A DNA stretch of 64,000 nucleotides from Terrilactibacillus tamarindi (lineage in GTDB: Bacteria; Bacillota; Bacilli; Bacillales; Sporolactobacillaceae): the NCBI RefSeq assembly GCF_009718825.1, contig NZ_WNHB01000009.1, positions 1-64,000 on the forward strand, given 5' to 3'. Shown piece by piece: positions 1 through 9,630 of the stretch (positions are counted from its first letter, which is position 1; each line of letters begins with the position of its first letter). The position numbers were made by a program, and so were the translations under genes. Below the pieces are notes generated by a model. That model was given only the letters and a program-made list of their open reading frames with translations. It did not search any database and had not been told where the DNA came from.

Positions 1-855
1 ATTTACTTTTTGATAGATTCGTTCTTTTTCAGCAATTACTTGATAGTTTTGCATTACATCTGCAAAACGCAGTGTTTCTTTATCGCCTAAACCGAGAAAA
101 CCATCTTTACTCAAACTCTCATAGAAGAGATTCTGAACTTTATTTTGTAAAGTTGGTGTAAAATAAATTAGAACGTTACGGCAGATGATCACATGAAATT
201 CATTAAATGACTGATCTGTAACTAAATTGTGCTGAGCAAAAATGATATTTTTCAATAGTGATGAATGAAAATAAGCAAATTGTTGATCCGTCAGATAGTA
301 TTCTGAGAATGCCTGCGTTCCTCCAGCCATCATATAATTTTTAGTATAAGCTTGCATTTTATTTATGGGAAATACGCCTTGAGCGGCTTTCTCTAAAACA
401 TGCTCATTCATATCCGTAGCATAGATGACGGTTTTCTCCATTAAGCCTTCCTCTTGTAATAAAATAGCCATTGAAAATACCTCTTCACCCGTAGCACAAC
501 CCGCATGCCATATCCGAATTTCCGAATGATTTCTCAAACGGGGAATGATTTTTTTCCTAAATGCCTTAAAAAAACTTGGATTTCGAAACATTTCAGTCAC
601 GTTAATGGAAAAATCATTTAAGAGCTTTTCTAAAAAGACAGGATCATGGATCACTTTTTCAAGCATACGCGAAATTGTTGGGATTTGATCTATTTTCATT
701 CTATTAGAAATACGGCGAGAAATAGAAGAACGGGTATACTGACGAAAATCAAAACCAGACACCCGATAAATTCCCTCTAGCAACAAGTCAATTTCAACCT
801 TGATTTGCTGGTCGTTCTCTAATCCATGCCCTATATCCGGCTTTTCAATATCCAT
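1..855 (-). CDS. CheR-type SAM-dependent protein methyltransferase (3' end cut by window)
   Basis: The 285 visible codons read through the window edge without a stop. Translation shows an N-terminal helical CheR domain (FDFRQYTRSSISRR), then the methyltransferase core with the motif IWHAGCATGEEVFSMAI for SAM binding and the IICRNVLIYF motif typical of CheR. The ATG at 855 is preceded by GGAGAGAG, 12 bases after the stop of the hybrid kinase. CheR methylates glutamates of receptors, but next to a GAF/CHASE3 hybrid kinase it more likely serves a non-chemotaxis phosphorelay; a CheB partner may lie outside. Family CheR is near certain; the role is inferred. Confidence 0.9.
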   Translation of the reverse strand, partial: MDIEKPDIGHGLENDQQIKVEIDLLLEGIYRVSGFDFRQYTRSSISRRISNRMKIDQIPTISRMLEKVIHDPVFLEKLLNDFSINVTEMFRNPSFFKAFRKKIIPRLRNHSEIRIWHAGCATGEEVFSMAILLQEEGLMEKTVIYATDMNEHVLEKAAQGVFPINKMQAYTKNYMMAGGTQAFSEYYLTDQQFAYFHSSLLKNIIFAQHNLVTDQSFNEFHVIICRNVLIYFTPTLQNKVQNLFYESLSKDGFLGLGDKETLRFADVMQNYQVIAEKERIYQKVN

Positions 856-867
856 TCATCTCTCTCC

Positions 868-3630
868 TTACTTTACTAACCAAACACGTAGAACAGAAAA
901 TAATTGATCTAGATTTAATGGTTTACTAATATAGTCTGATGCCCCAGCTTGTAAGCATTTTTCTTTATCATGTTTCATGGCTTTCGCTGTTAACGCAATA
1001 ATTGGTAGGTTAGTTAAGGTCTTCATCGTTCGAATTCTGGACATTGTTTCATACCCATCCATATTCGGCATCATAATATCCATAAGAATTAAATCTATTT
1101 CTTGATTGTCTTTGAGGATATCTAAACATTCGACCCCATCATGAGCTACGGTAATATTCATTCCCCTTTTTTCAAGAGTCGTTTTTAAGGCATAGATATT
1201 CCGATAATCATCGTCAACTATGAGAATATTTTTCGATTTGAATACTGTATCACCTTTGGATTCATGTAAAGCTTCCGTATCTTGCTCAATAGTCTTATCA
1301 GCTCCTACTCTTTCCTTATTCACTGTACTTATAGTAGAGGCCACTTCATTGAAAGCCATATTTGCTTCTCTTTCTTTAGAGAATCCTTCTGACAAGCTCG
1401 GTATAATGATGGTAAAAGTACTACCTTCTCCTACCTCGCTTTTAAGGAAGATCTCACCTCCAAGTAATTTAGCGAATTCCTTACAAATGGATAGTCCAAG
1501 ACCCGTTCCTCCATATTTACGAACCATTGCTCCATCCGCTTGTTGAAATGATTCAAAAATAAGATTTTGTTTATTTTTCGGGATCCCGATTCCTGTATCC
1601 GTAACAGATATGGCGAGCCAATTTGAGCTAGTCATTTGCATCTCTTGTGTCAGAACATCATCCTCAATTTTTTTTATATTTAGAGAAACAGAACCTTCTT
1701 CCGTAAATTTAAAAGCATTGGATAACAAATTCTTTAATATTTGTTGGAACCGTTTTTCATCTGTATAAAAAACATCTTCCACATTAGCGGATTTATTTAT
1801 TTTAAAGTCTAAGTTCTTTTTCTTAGCAATCGGAGAGAATGTTCGTTCTAACTGTTCTGGGACTTCACTCATATTAATTTCACCATAATGAACATCTAAT
1901 TTTCCTGCTTCGATTTTAGACAGATCCAAAATATCATTAATTAATGAGAGGAGATCTTCTCCAGAAGAATGAATGACTCTTGCAAATTCTACTTCCTCTT
2001 CAGATAAATCTTGGTTACCATTTTCAGCCAACATCTCAGATAAAATTAAAATACTGTTTAGTGGTGTTCGTAATTCATGAGACATATTAGCCAAAAATTC
2101 TGATTTATAGTTTGAATTAAGTAACAGCTGGTCGGCCTTTTCTTCTAATTCTTTCTTCACGCGTTCTAATTCTTTCGATTTAGCCTCTGCTTCTTTCGTT
2201 CTTTCTTCCAATTGTTCGTTAATCGTGAGCAATTCCTCAGCCTGCATTTGCGACTCTTCAGTTTGCGTTTGTAACTCTTCAGATTGCGTTTGTAGTTCTT
2301 CTGATTGGGCTTGCAATTCTTCTGTCATCGACCTTGACTCGTTCAATAGACGTACAATCTCCATACGCCCCATGATACTATTAACCGTTAACCCAAACGT
2401 TTCAACTATTTGTGAGACTAACTCTTGATGTAACATAGAAAACTCAGTTAGCGAAGCTAGCTCTATGACAGCAATAACTTCATTTTCAAACAAGACAGGC
2501 GTTATCAAAATGCCTTTTGGTTGTACATCGCCTAATCCTGTACTGATTACATGATAGTCACGAGGAATCTCCTTAAATGTCATAATGCGCTTTTCTTTCG
2601 CTATTTGACCAATTAACCCTTGTCCTAAATAAAAACGATCTCTTCCAATATCATCAATTGAATCGGCAAAGGCTGCTTTCTTAACGAATTCATCATTCTC
2701 TTCTCGTACATAAAAAGCACCAAATGAAGCCTCTGTCATCTTCGTAATTTCTGAAAGAAATATTTCACCCAATGTGTTAATAGAGGATATACCTTGGTAT
2801 TTCGTCAAAATAGCCGCAATGTTTGACTGAATCCATTCACGTTTTTCGATGTGAGCCAATAAGGCATTGGTGGCCGAACCGAGTTCTTTCATCTCATCGT
2901 TTGTTTTAACATTGATTCTTTCTGTAAGATCACCTTTGGATGAGGCAATTTTACTAATTACACGCGTCACGTCTTTAATTGTTCTAACGATTGATCTTGA
3001 TATCGTACTTGCCATAACAATAGAAATGAGACAGATAAGTAGAAGAATTCCAAATAAGCCAATCGTTATGATGGTATTTTTATTGTCCAATTGCGTTGCT
3101 CGTTTTTGAGTTAACGCCCTCTCAGTTGAACGAAACTGATCAAACTGATCTCTTATGGAGTCCATATCCTTTTGACCAGTACCTGCTATGTAGAATTTTT
3201 TGATTTCGGCTGTTCGGTTATCCTTTTTCAATTGATTAATGGGAACACTTATAGTTGTTATCCAGTGTTCAATCGTTGATCTAATGTCTTGTAACTTCTT
3301 TTGTTGGTTTGGGTTATTCTTTAGTAACTCATTAAGACGTTCATAATCTTTGCCCCAACTATCTTCGGCTTTGTTATAAGGATCTAAATAGCTCGTATCT
3401 CCAGAAATTACGTAACCACGTTGACCAGTTTCCATATCTAATATATCTCTTTCAATCCGGTTTGTTAGGTCATGTACATCAGAATCATGATTAATAATAA
3501 AATTTCTTTCCTTTTGTAAGGATTTAATCTGATGATTAAGGAGGACGACCGATGCAAGTAAACAAGCAATGATAATGATGTATCCAAGAACGATCTTGGA
3601 ACGTATTCCAAATTTCACTTCACTCTCCAT
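868..3630 (-). CDS. CHASE3-HAMP-GAF hybrid sensor histidine kinase with receiver domain
   Basis: A membrane hybrid kinase of 920 residues. It has TM1 at about 12-32, an extracytoplasmic CHASE3-like domain at 36-180, TM2 at about 185-206, HAMP at 207-262 and GAF at about 283-425. A coiled coil with a repeated Q(T/A)Q(S/T)EEL heptad follows at 435-500, then HisKA with the phospho-acceptor in SHELRTPLNS (His518), a HATPase domain with DTGIGIP and GGTGLGLSIC, and a C-terminal receiver with VDDD and phospho-acceptor Asp851 in LILMDIMMP. The heptad is also a DNA-level 21-bp tandem repeat near 2230-2330. It is co-transcribed with the CheR-type gene. The ligand is unknown. Confidence 0.93.
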   Translation of the reverse strand: MESEVKFGIRSKIVLGYIIIIACLLASVVLLNHQIKSLQKERNFIINHDSDVHDLTNRIERDILDMETGQRGYVISGDTSYLDPYNKAEDSWGKDYERLNELLKNNPNQQKKLQDIRSTIEHWITTISVPINQLKKDNRTAEIKKFYIAGTGQKDMDSIRDQFDQFRSTERALTQKRATQLDNKNTIITIGLFGILLLICLISIVMASTISRSIVRTIKDVTRVISKIASSKGDLTERINVKTNDEMKELGSATNALLAHIEKREWIQSNIAAILTKYQGISSINTLGEIFLSEITKMTEASFGAFYVREENDEFVKKAAFADSIDDIGRDRFYLGQGLIGQIAKEKRIMTFKEIPRDYHVISTGLGDVQPKGILITPVLFENEVIAVIELASLTEFSMLHQELVSQIVETFGLTVNSIMGRMEIVRLLNESRSMTEELQAQSEELQTQSEELQTQTEESQMQAEELLTINEQLEERTKEAEAKSKELERVKKELEEKADQLLLNSNYKSEFLANMSHELRTPLNSILILSEMLAENGNQDLSEEEVEFARVIHSSGEDLLSLINDILDLSKIEAGKLDVHYGEINMSEVPEQLERTFSPIAKKKNLDFKINKSANVEDVFYTDEKRFQQILKNLLSNAFKFTEEGSVSLNIKKIEDDVLTQEMQMTSSNWLAISVTDTGIGIPKNKQNLIFESFQQADGAMVRKYGGTGLGLSICKEFAKLLGGEIFLKSEVGEGSTFTIIIPSLSEGFSKEREANMAFNEVASTISTVNKERVGADKTIEQDTEALHESKGDTVFKSKNILIVDDDYRNIYALKTTLEKRGMNITVAHDGVECLDILKDNQEIDLILMDIMMPNMDGYETMSRIRTMKTLTNLPIIALTAKAMKHDKEKCLQAGASDYISKPLNLDQLFSVLRVWLVK

Positions 3631-3658
3631 TAGTTTTCCTCCTACCCATTTGTCAATA

Positions 3659-3687
3659 TTTATACTCTTAATAGTAAACTAAGTAAA
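3659..3687 (-). promoter_or_regulatory. Candidate sigma-A promoter of the hybrid kinase operon
   Basis: On the minus strand a TTTACT -35 (3687-3682) and a TATAAA -10 (3664-3659) are separated by exactly 17 bases, about 30 bases before the kinase ATG, which has an AGGAGG ribosome site. The match to consensus is moderate; no transcription data are available here. Confidence 0.5.
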
Positions 3688-3769
3688 TAGAAATCAAAAG
3701 GATTCATCAAAAAAATTCAATGAATGATAGTTATCAAAAGAAGACCTATTAACATTGAAATAAAATTAC

Positions 3770-4507
3770 TTATACATCGATCTTTTCCAAATAGAGTCCA
3801 CATGCATCCGCTAATCGACCCGTTTGGTTCCTTTCTTTTGATTCTATTATGTCTGGTATATGGTCTGGATCAATGTGACCAAGACCCACTTCGATTAACG
3901 TACCGACCATTTTTCTAACCATGTTATAAAGAAACCCGTTTCCTTTTACTCTAATTTGAATGAAACCTTCATTTTCTTCTATTTCCATGCTATGGATTGA
4001 ACGAACTTTTGTTTTTTTCTTTGATTTGGCGTTTGAATAAGCCGTAAAATCATGCTCACCAATAAAATATTGGCCAGCTTTTATCATTTTGTCTACGTCA
4101 AGTTTAGTTTCAATATGCATACTGTACTTTCGCATAAATGGATGAGGATAGACCTTATTCCATATTTTATATCGATACGTTTTGTCTTTGGCATGATAAC
4201 GGGCATGGAAACGATCAGGGACTTCTATAACCTCAATGACACTAATGTCTTGAGGTAAATAACGATTGAGATAGTTTGAGATTTTTGATTCTGTTATATT
4301 TTTATTAAGTTTAACATTCGCTATTTGAGCAAGAGCATGGACCCCTGCATCCGTCCGACTACTCCCAATAATCTCAACTTTTTCACCTTCTAATTCAGAT
4401 AAAACCTGTTCTAATTTTCCTTGAATCGTGTTCTCGCCATTACCTAGGCGCTGCCATCCTTTATAACGTCCGCCGTCGTATTGAATGGTTAGTTTATAAT
4501 TAGTCAT
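3770..4507 (-). CDS. truA: tRNA pseudouridine synthase A
   Basis: TruA converts U38-U40 of tRNA anticodon arms to pseudouridine. The 245-residue protein has the N-terminal YDGGRYKGWQ motif, the catalytic Asp in SRTDAGVHA, RYHAKDKTYRYKI, and the C-terminal FLYNMVRKMVGTL motif, all at the expected spacing and family length. The ATG at 4507 follows a good AAAGGAG site. In Bacillus truA is usually in the ribosomal protein region; here it stands alone, so it may be a second paralogue. Function is secure from motifs; whether it is the only copy cannot be told. Confidence 0.93.
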   Translation of the reverse strand: MTNYKLTIQYDGGRYKGWQRLGNGENTIQGKLEQVLSELEGEKVEIIGSSRTDAGVHALAQIANVKLNKNITESKISNYLNRYLPQDISVIEVIEVPDRFHARYHAKDKTYRYKIWNKVYPHPFMRKYSMHIETKLDVDKMIKAGQYFIGEHDFTAYSNAKSKKKTKVRSIHSMEIEENEGFIQIRVKGNGFLYNMVRKMVGTLIEVGLGHIDPDHIPDIIESKERNQTGRLADACGLYLEKIDV

Positions 4508-4776
4508 TGTTTTCTCCTTTAAACTGTCTTTAATAAATAAAACACAAATTAATAAGCTATGTAAATTTAAAATGATTCTACCCTATAACTAATTTTGAGT
4601 GTTTATGGCACGTTTGTCAAAGTAAGCCTAATTTTATTCCATTCGCCTATCTTAATTCTAGCTCATCATCATGGCCATTTAGTTTGGTAATGGTTCTTTA
4701 GAGGTATATGTGTTTGTAAATAATTTGCTATCAAATTTAGTTCTAAACAGCTAATACCAAACTTGAGGTGAAGACT

Positions 4777-5397
4777 TTGAAACGAACAATCGTTATCTTA
4801 CTTAGCTCCATTTATGTTATATTTATGGCTTGTTTAACAATCTATTATTTTATAAATAATATCCCGTTTAAATCATTTATTGCTCTTAGCGGCATTCTTT
4901 GTGGAGGAATACCTCTATTTATTGCTGTTTTTACAAGGATTCCATTAAACTTATCTATCATCGTTTCCTATTTAATTTTCTTAATAGGTGCCCAATATTT
5001 TGGTTCGATTAAAGGATGGTTTGGGCAAGGCTCTTGGGATACTTTTATTCATTTAATCAGTGGACCTGTCCTTGCATTTGTAGGTAGAGCATTAAACAAA
5101 CGATTACTGCACCAAGAGGAAGACGATATCATTTCACCTTGGTTCGTTTTTCTATCAACTCTCTCTATCGTTGCTTTAGGAGGGGTCATTTGGGAGATTT
5201 ATGAGTTTTGTATTGATCATTTATTTGGTACCGACATGCAAATAGGGGGAAATTCAGATACACTGACCGATTTAATAGCTGATACAGTTGGAGGATTCAT
5301 TATTTCCATTTGGGCAGGTGTTAAAACAAAAATAAGAAATAGGACTCTTTTATTAAAGAATCATCACATGGATGCTCGTAAGAATATTAATTATTAG
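4777..5397 (+). CDS. Multi-pass membrane protein, YjdF/DUF2238-like
   Basis: The protein has about 206 residues and five to six hydrophobic segments, with motifs WDTFIHLISG and VIWEIYEF followed by DTLTDLIADTVGG. This is the pattern of the YjdF/DUF2238 membrane family, whose function is unknown. An upstream GTG at 4768 is possible, but it lies inside the GAGGTG sequence that makes a good ribosome site for the TTG at 4777, so TTG is preferred. It is a monocistronic gene between divergent truA and the small Lys-rich gene. The family assignment is tentative. Confidence 0.7.
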   Translation: MKRTIVILLSSIYVIFMACLTIYYFINNIPFKSFIALSGILCGGIPLFIAVFTRIPLNLSIIVSYLIFLIGAQYFGSIKGWFGQGSWDTFIHLISGPVLAFVGRALNKRLLHQEEDDIISPWFVFLSTLSIVALGGVIWEIYEFCIDHLFGTDMQIGGNSDTLTDLIADTVGGFIISIWAGVKTKIRNRTLLLKNHHMDARKNINY

Positions 5398-5584
5398 TTT
5401 TACTTTAGTCTCTCTCTAAATTAATTACGTTTTTACAGTCATAAGTGAATCATCGTCAATAAGTTAAGTTACTAAGAAAAATGTCTGTTTTTATCAAATT
5501 CGGGCTTTTAATAGGACCAGGATACAATCGGGATATAGCATCATTACATATTATTTAATGAACGAATAATAGAAAGGGGGGGAC

Positions 5585-5902
5585 ATGATGCCAGGGCATG
5601 AAAAAAACAAAAAAAACAAAAACCATCATCAAAAGGATGATCACAAAAAAGACGCTTCTAAACACTGCGAAATGAAATCTCATAAAGATGATGAAAAGAA
5701 ATCTTATAAAGATCATGATAAGAAATCTTATAAAGATCATAAAGAGAACTCCTGTAAGGATGATAAAAAGAAATCATATAAGCACGACAAAGATTGTGAG
5801 AAATATATTACTATCATAAACTATGGTAATATTGCAAAAGATGGTGGGTCTATTAAAGCTGGGACTTGTAAATCAAGTTCTAAAAAAGATCGTAATAAAT
5901 AG
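5585..5902 (+). CDS. Lys/Asp/His-rich low-complexity small protein
   Basis: The ORF has 105 codons behind a strong GAAAGGGGGG ribosome site and is followed by a terminator, so it looks like a real gene. The N-terminal two thirds is almost entirely K, D, H, S and E with degenerate repeats of KKSYKDHD type. The C-terminal third (YITIINYGNIAKDGGSIKAG) is non-repetitive. Composition recalls Bacillus spore-surface proteins such as CotG-like or exosporium proteins, but no family was recognised. There is no signal peptide or membrane segment. Confidence 0.6.
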   Translation: MMPGHEKNKKNKNHHQKDDHKKDASKHCEMKSHKDDEKKSYKDHDKKSYKDHKENSCKDDKKKSYKHDKDCEKYITIINYGNIAKDGGSIKAGTCKSSSKKDRNK

Positions 5903-5916
5903 CAGTAATAGTAAAC

Positions 5917-5960
5917 GGACTGACTAGTTAGTGATCCCGTTCATCGTCAGTCCCTTTTTT
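5917..5960 (+). terminator. Rho-independent terminator
   Basis: Arms GGACTGAC and GTCAGTCC enclose a 21-base loop and are followed by CTTTTTT, 15 bases after the stop of the Lys/Asp-rich protein gene. Confidence 0.75.
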
Positions 5961-6022
5961 ATGGGCTTAAAAGGATCAATTCATCAAAGACACTCACCTA
6001 TAAAATGACTGATTTACCTTAC

Positions 6023-6140
6023 ATAAAGTGAAACTTCAATCATCCCCCATTTTTAAGTCTGAACCAATCGGGCTCATACGGGCCGTTATCCCCCCTAGGA
6101 ATGCTCGTTTACACTCATGACCTTGGGTTGGGAGTCTTCT
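6023..6140 (+). repeat. Dispersed structured repeat, diverged copy A
   Basis: It begins ATAAAGTGAAACTTC and carries TACGGGCCGTTATCCCCCC and ACCTTGGGTTGGGAGTCTT. These match, in order, segments of the copy at 11430-11575, so it is an older copy of the same element. Its hairpin near the 5' end is lost. No ORF lies within. The rest of the 5.96-6.41 kb gap holds an AT-rich stretch and the hairpin at 6305. Confidence 0.6.
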
Positions 6141-6304
6141 GTTATTCCAAGTACTACCATTTCTAACATAAGCGAAAAAGACAAAAACATAAAACAAGTT
6201 CAAGCAAATCTATTGACAGGAGACAATAAATCAAATAACATGTGTAAGTCATCAAATAATTTGTATACGAATTAATTATATATAGATATATACTTATAGA
6301 TTTC

Positions 6305-6330
6305 TCCCGCTATGATTAGGCGGGATTTTT
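6305..6330 (+). terminator. Hairpin plus T-run upstream of the MFS gene
   Basis: TCCCGC and GCGGGA enclose a 9-base loop and are followed by TTTTT. It lies 86 bases before the exporter start with no gene upstream on this strand, so it may be an attenuator in the exporter leader or the end of a short transcript. Confidence 0.5.
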
Positions 6331-6415
6331 ATGTGTACATGATACATTTTTGCGGTAATAAAAGGATATACACCCATTTTCTTAAAAAACTTACGATAAG
6401 GAGGTTTCCACACTA

Positions 6416-7927
6416 ATGGATAAACAAACTATTAGTTCTCAAACATATAATAGACGCACCATTTTTGGAATTATGATGGCAGGAGCTGTTGTGGCATTTC
6501 TTAATCAAACTCTCATTAATGTAGCGTTACCACAAATGATGAACTCTCTTCATATCACGGCAGATGTTGCCAACTGGTTAACCACAATCTTTATGCTCGT
6601 TAACGGTATTGTTATTCCTATTACAGCATTCTTAATGTCTCGTTTTACGACAAGACAGCTCTATCTCTCATCCATTGGACTTTTCACTTTAGGGACTTTC
6701 ATTTGCGGGATTGCACCAAGTTTTTCTATTATTTTGATCGGACGTGTCATTCAAGCGATTGGTGCTGGTATCCTGTTTCCATTGATTACAAATGTTATTT
6801 TCACTCTTTTTCCGCTGAACCGAAGAGGTTTTGCCATGGGAATATTTGGAGTGGCAATGAACTTTGCTCCAGCAATCGGTCCTACATTATCAGGTTGGGT
6901 CGTTGAACATCATTCATGGAGAGTTCTCTTCTTTATTATTTTCCCATTCGCGCTTCTGAATTTTCTCCTTTCAATTAAGATGGTTAAAAATGTTTCGGAA
7001 GTTAAGCGTTCAAAGCTAGACGTATTAGGTGTCATTCTATCAACGTTAGGCTTTGGAGGCATCTTGTATGGATTTGCAGAAGCAGGTACCATGGGTTGGA
7101 CCAGTCGACTTGTTTTAACTATGTTTGTTATTGGCATACTAAGTTTGGCTTTATTCGTATGGCGTCAATTAACTGTTAAAAATCCTATTTTAGAATTTCG
7201 CATTTTCCGCTATAACACTTTTACATTGACAACGGTTATTAACGTTGTCATTACCATGGCCATGTTTTCTGGTATGATTCTAATGCCGATCTACATGCAG
7301 AATGCTAGAGGATTTTCTCCATTATATTCTGGATTAATGTTACTTCCTGGCGGTGTTGTTATGGGGATCATGTCTCCTATCACCGGAAAGCTATTCGATC
7401 GTTTTGGGGCTAAATGGTTGGCTGTTTCTGGTTTAGCTATAACCATTGTGACGACTTATTTATTAACAAAACTTACATTAGATACCACCTTCACCTATGT
7501 CATCTTGGTCTACACAGCTAGGATGCTTGGAATGTCTTTGATCATGATGCCAATCTTTACAGCTGGATTAAATGAGCTATCTTTAAATCTTAACCGATTT
7601 GGAACGGCTATGGTTAATGCGCTCAGAATGGTGGCAGGTGCTGTTGGAATGGCCTTCTTTGTTTCTATTATGACGAAGAGTGAAGCCATACATGTCAAAC
7701 AAATCATTCTAGATCATCATATTAACCCCGCTGATAAAATACAAATGGCCACCGTAATAAGACAAGCAACCGTTATAGGAATTAATGAAGCTTTCTTGAT
7801 TGCAACAGGATTAACGGTTGTAGCTTTTATACTTGCTTTCTTCATACGTCGAACATCTCAAGATTCAAAAGAAGAGATTGAGAAGGAAGAAGTTAATAAA
7901 GTAATACTGTTAGAAAAAAGAGGATAA
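6416..7927 (+). CDS. DHA2-family (EmrB/QacA) multidrug MFS exporter
   Basis: This is a 14-TM drug:proton antiporter of the major facilitator superfamily, 503 residues. Hydrophobic segments run throughout to about residue 480, with LNQTLINVALPQMM in TM1, the TM4 segment IGRVIQAIGAGILFPL, and the antiporter motif C region GVAMNFAPAIGPTLSGWVV in TM5. The ATG follows AAGGAGG at good spacing. No TetR/MarR regulator is adjacent and the gene is monocistronic with its own strong terminator. The substrate cannot be predicted. Confidence 0.9.
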   Translation: MDKQTISSQTYNRRTIFGIMMAGAVVAFLNQTLINVALPQMMNSLHITADVANWLTTIFMLVNGIVIPITAFLMSRFTTRQLYLSSIGLFTLGTFICGIAPSFSIILIGRVIQAIGAGILFPLITNVIFTLFPLNRRGFAMGIFGVAMNFAPAIGPTLSGWVVEHHSWRVLFFIIFPFALLNFLLSIKMVKNVSEVKRSKLDVLGVILSTLGFGGILYGFAEAGTMGWTSRLVLTMFVIGILSLALFVWRQLTVKNPILEFRIFRYNTFTLTTVINVVITMAMFSGMILMPIYMQNARGFSPLYSGLMLLPGGVVMGIMSPITGKLFDRFGAKWLAVSGLAITIVTTYLLTKLTLDTTFTYVILVYTARMLGMSLIMMPIFTAGLNELSLNLNRFGTAMVNALRMVAGAVGMAFFVSIMTKSEAIHVKQIILDHHINPADKIQMATVIRQATVIGINEAFLIATGLTVVAFILAFFIRRTSQDSKEEIEKEEVNKVILLEKRG

Positions 7928-7978
7928 AGTGAAACAAAGCCAATAATCCTAGTGGATTATTGGCTTTGTTTCACTTTT
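7926..7978. terminator. Perfect 24-bp stem, bidirectional terminator
   Basis: Arms 7926-7949 and 7954-7977 are perfectly complementary around a 4-base loop (TAGT), with A-rich and T-rich flanks. It overlaps the stop of the exporter gene. The 5' arm starts with the same ATAAAGTGAAAC string as the dispersed repeat copies. Confidence 0.8.
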
Positions 7979-8046
7979 GCTTTGTAAGATGAATAAATTA
8001 ATAACTTGATACTGTTAATATACTCCTTTTCTAAGAGTAAGGTTGA

Positions 8047-8080
8047 TCAATCAGAGGAAATGGAAGCTCCCTCTGATTGA
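8047..8080. repeat. 11-bp inverted repeat downstream of the GPH symporter
   Basis: TCAATCAGAGG and CCTCTGATTGA form a perfect stem with a 12-base loop, about 65 bases past the symporter stop. There is no T-run on either side, so it may be a processing or stabilising hairpin rather than a terminator. Confidence 0.45.
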
Positions 8081-8142
8081 AGTTTAGCATGTTCGATTAT
8101 CTTACTTTGATTCATTAGTTAACATATACTTTAATTCTATTC

Positions 8143-9534
8143 TCATCTATTAAGATCCCTTACACTCTGCAACTCATTTACAATGTCAGTATATTGTTGA
8201 TCTAATTTGTAGAACAATAGTATCGCAATTTGAATAACACAAAAGACTACAGGGAGATAAATAAACATGAATTGAATGGAAAAATGAGCTAAAGCGCTTA
8301 CAGTTGTTTGTCCACCAACGTATCCACCAATGGCTAAGCCCCACCCAACAAGAGCAATTCCTAGACCACTTCCAGCTTTGGTTCCGAAGCTGCCGGCACT
8401 GTAAACAAGTCCTTCCGTACGGACACCGCTTCTCCATTCACCATATTCGACCGTATCCGCTAGCATGGCAAAAACAGTTCCCATAATAGCTGCTGTACCG
8501 AGCGCCTTAATGATTAGCCCTATCATAACGATCACCAAATTATGTGGCTGAATAGCGATTATCAATGACCCTACAATCATGATCACGCTCCCCACTAAAG
8601 CAGAATTACGTTTCCCAATATGTTTTATTACAAAAGCTAAAACACAGAAACCGATCAATTGTGGCAGCAATGTAGCCATACCAAGCATACCAACAAGATT
8701 TTTATCGTTCAAAATATATTGCGCATAATAGACATTGATTCCGCTTCCAAGTGCATTATTGGCAAAGAACGCAATAGCAAATACAACCATTAATGCCCAA
8801 TACTTATTTCGAAATAACGCTTTTAATCCTCGTTTAAGTGGAACATCCTTTTTAACAACAGATGGTTTAACACGTTCTTTAGTTGAAGCAAATGTGACAA
8901 AGAATAGAATCATACCAAGAATTCCATAAATCGAGATAGTGATGATCCATCCTTTTTTACCATCACCGAAAGCGCTTACTAAAGGAAGTGTAAAAAATGT
9001 TACTAACAGAGCTCCCACATTGGCTAATACCATACGAAAAATATTGAGAACAGACCTTTGATAAGCATCTTGAGTAATCAATGAATTGATGACACCATAT
9101 GGAACATTGATCGCCGAGTAAATAAAATTCATGAGAAGATATGTCACATACACATAAATTAAGGTGATCACCGCACTTGTTGTTGGAACTGTAAACAAGA
9201 TAACTCCAGAAATTGAAAATGGAACGGCCATCCAAATGAGCCATGGACGAGCCTTACCATGCCTGCTTTTTGTTTTATCGATAAGAACGCCAACACCGAT
9301 ATCCACAAATGCATCAAGGACACGAGCGACTAACATTAATGTTCCTACTACGCCGGCAGCGATACCAATCGTATCCGTATAGTAGAACGTTAAGAATGTC
9401 GTAACCGTACAAAAAAGTAATTGACTGGCAAAGTCTCCAAAACCATACCCTATTTTCTCTTTTAACTTAATTTCATGAACTGTTGAAACATGAGTGTGGC
9501 TCGCGACCGTTTGCTTATTCGTATTTGTAATCAT
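8143..9534 (-). CDS. GPH-family glycoside:cation symporter
   Basis: A 463-residue, 12-TM sugar transporter of the glycoside-pentoside-hexuronide (MelB/XynB) family. Supporting motifs are the N-terminal KIGYGFGDFASQL, DAFVDIGVGVLIDKTKSRHGKARPW (here in two stretches), and ADTVEYGEWRSGVRTEG in the second half. It lies 96 bases downstream of the alpha-glucosidase gene on the same strand, so it probably imports the isomalto-oligosaccharide or related alpha-glucoside that the enzyme hydrolyses. The ATG has GAGGAG upstream. Confidence 0.9.
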   Translation of the reverse strand: MITNTNKQTVASHTHVSTVHEIKLKEKIGYGFGDFASQLLFCTVTTFLTFYYTDTIGIAAGVVGTLMLVARVLDAFVDIGVGVLIDKTKSRHGKARPWLIWMAVPFSISGVILFTVPTTSAVITLIYVYVTYLLMNFIYSAINVPYGVINSLITQDAYQRSVLNIFRMVLANVGALLVTFFTLPLVSAFGDGKKGWIITISIYGILGMILFFVTFASTKERVKPSVVKKDVPLKRGLKALFRNKYWALMVVFAIAFFANNALGSGINVYYAQYILNDKNLVGMLGMATLLPQLIGFCVLAFVIKHIGKRNSALVGSVIMIVGSLIIAIQPHNLVIVMIGLIIKALGTAAIMGTVFAMLADTVEYGEWRSGVRTEGLVYSAGSFGTKAGSGLGIALVGWGLAIGGYVGGQTTVSALAHFSIQFMFIYLPVVFCVIQIAILLFYKLDQQYTDIVNELQSVRDLNR

Positions 9535-9630
9535 GAATCATTCTCCTCGTTCTTAAAATTCAGATGATTATTGATAAGATTTGAGACTGTTACCTCATTT
9601 GATACGTTGGCACTTCTCGCTAAGTAAATT

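Noticed and set aside
5555-5740. Phe/Ile-rich minus-strand ORF opposite the Lys-rich gene
   Set aside because: It is the complement of a Lys/Asp-rich coding repeat and has no start signals.
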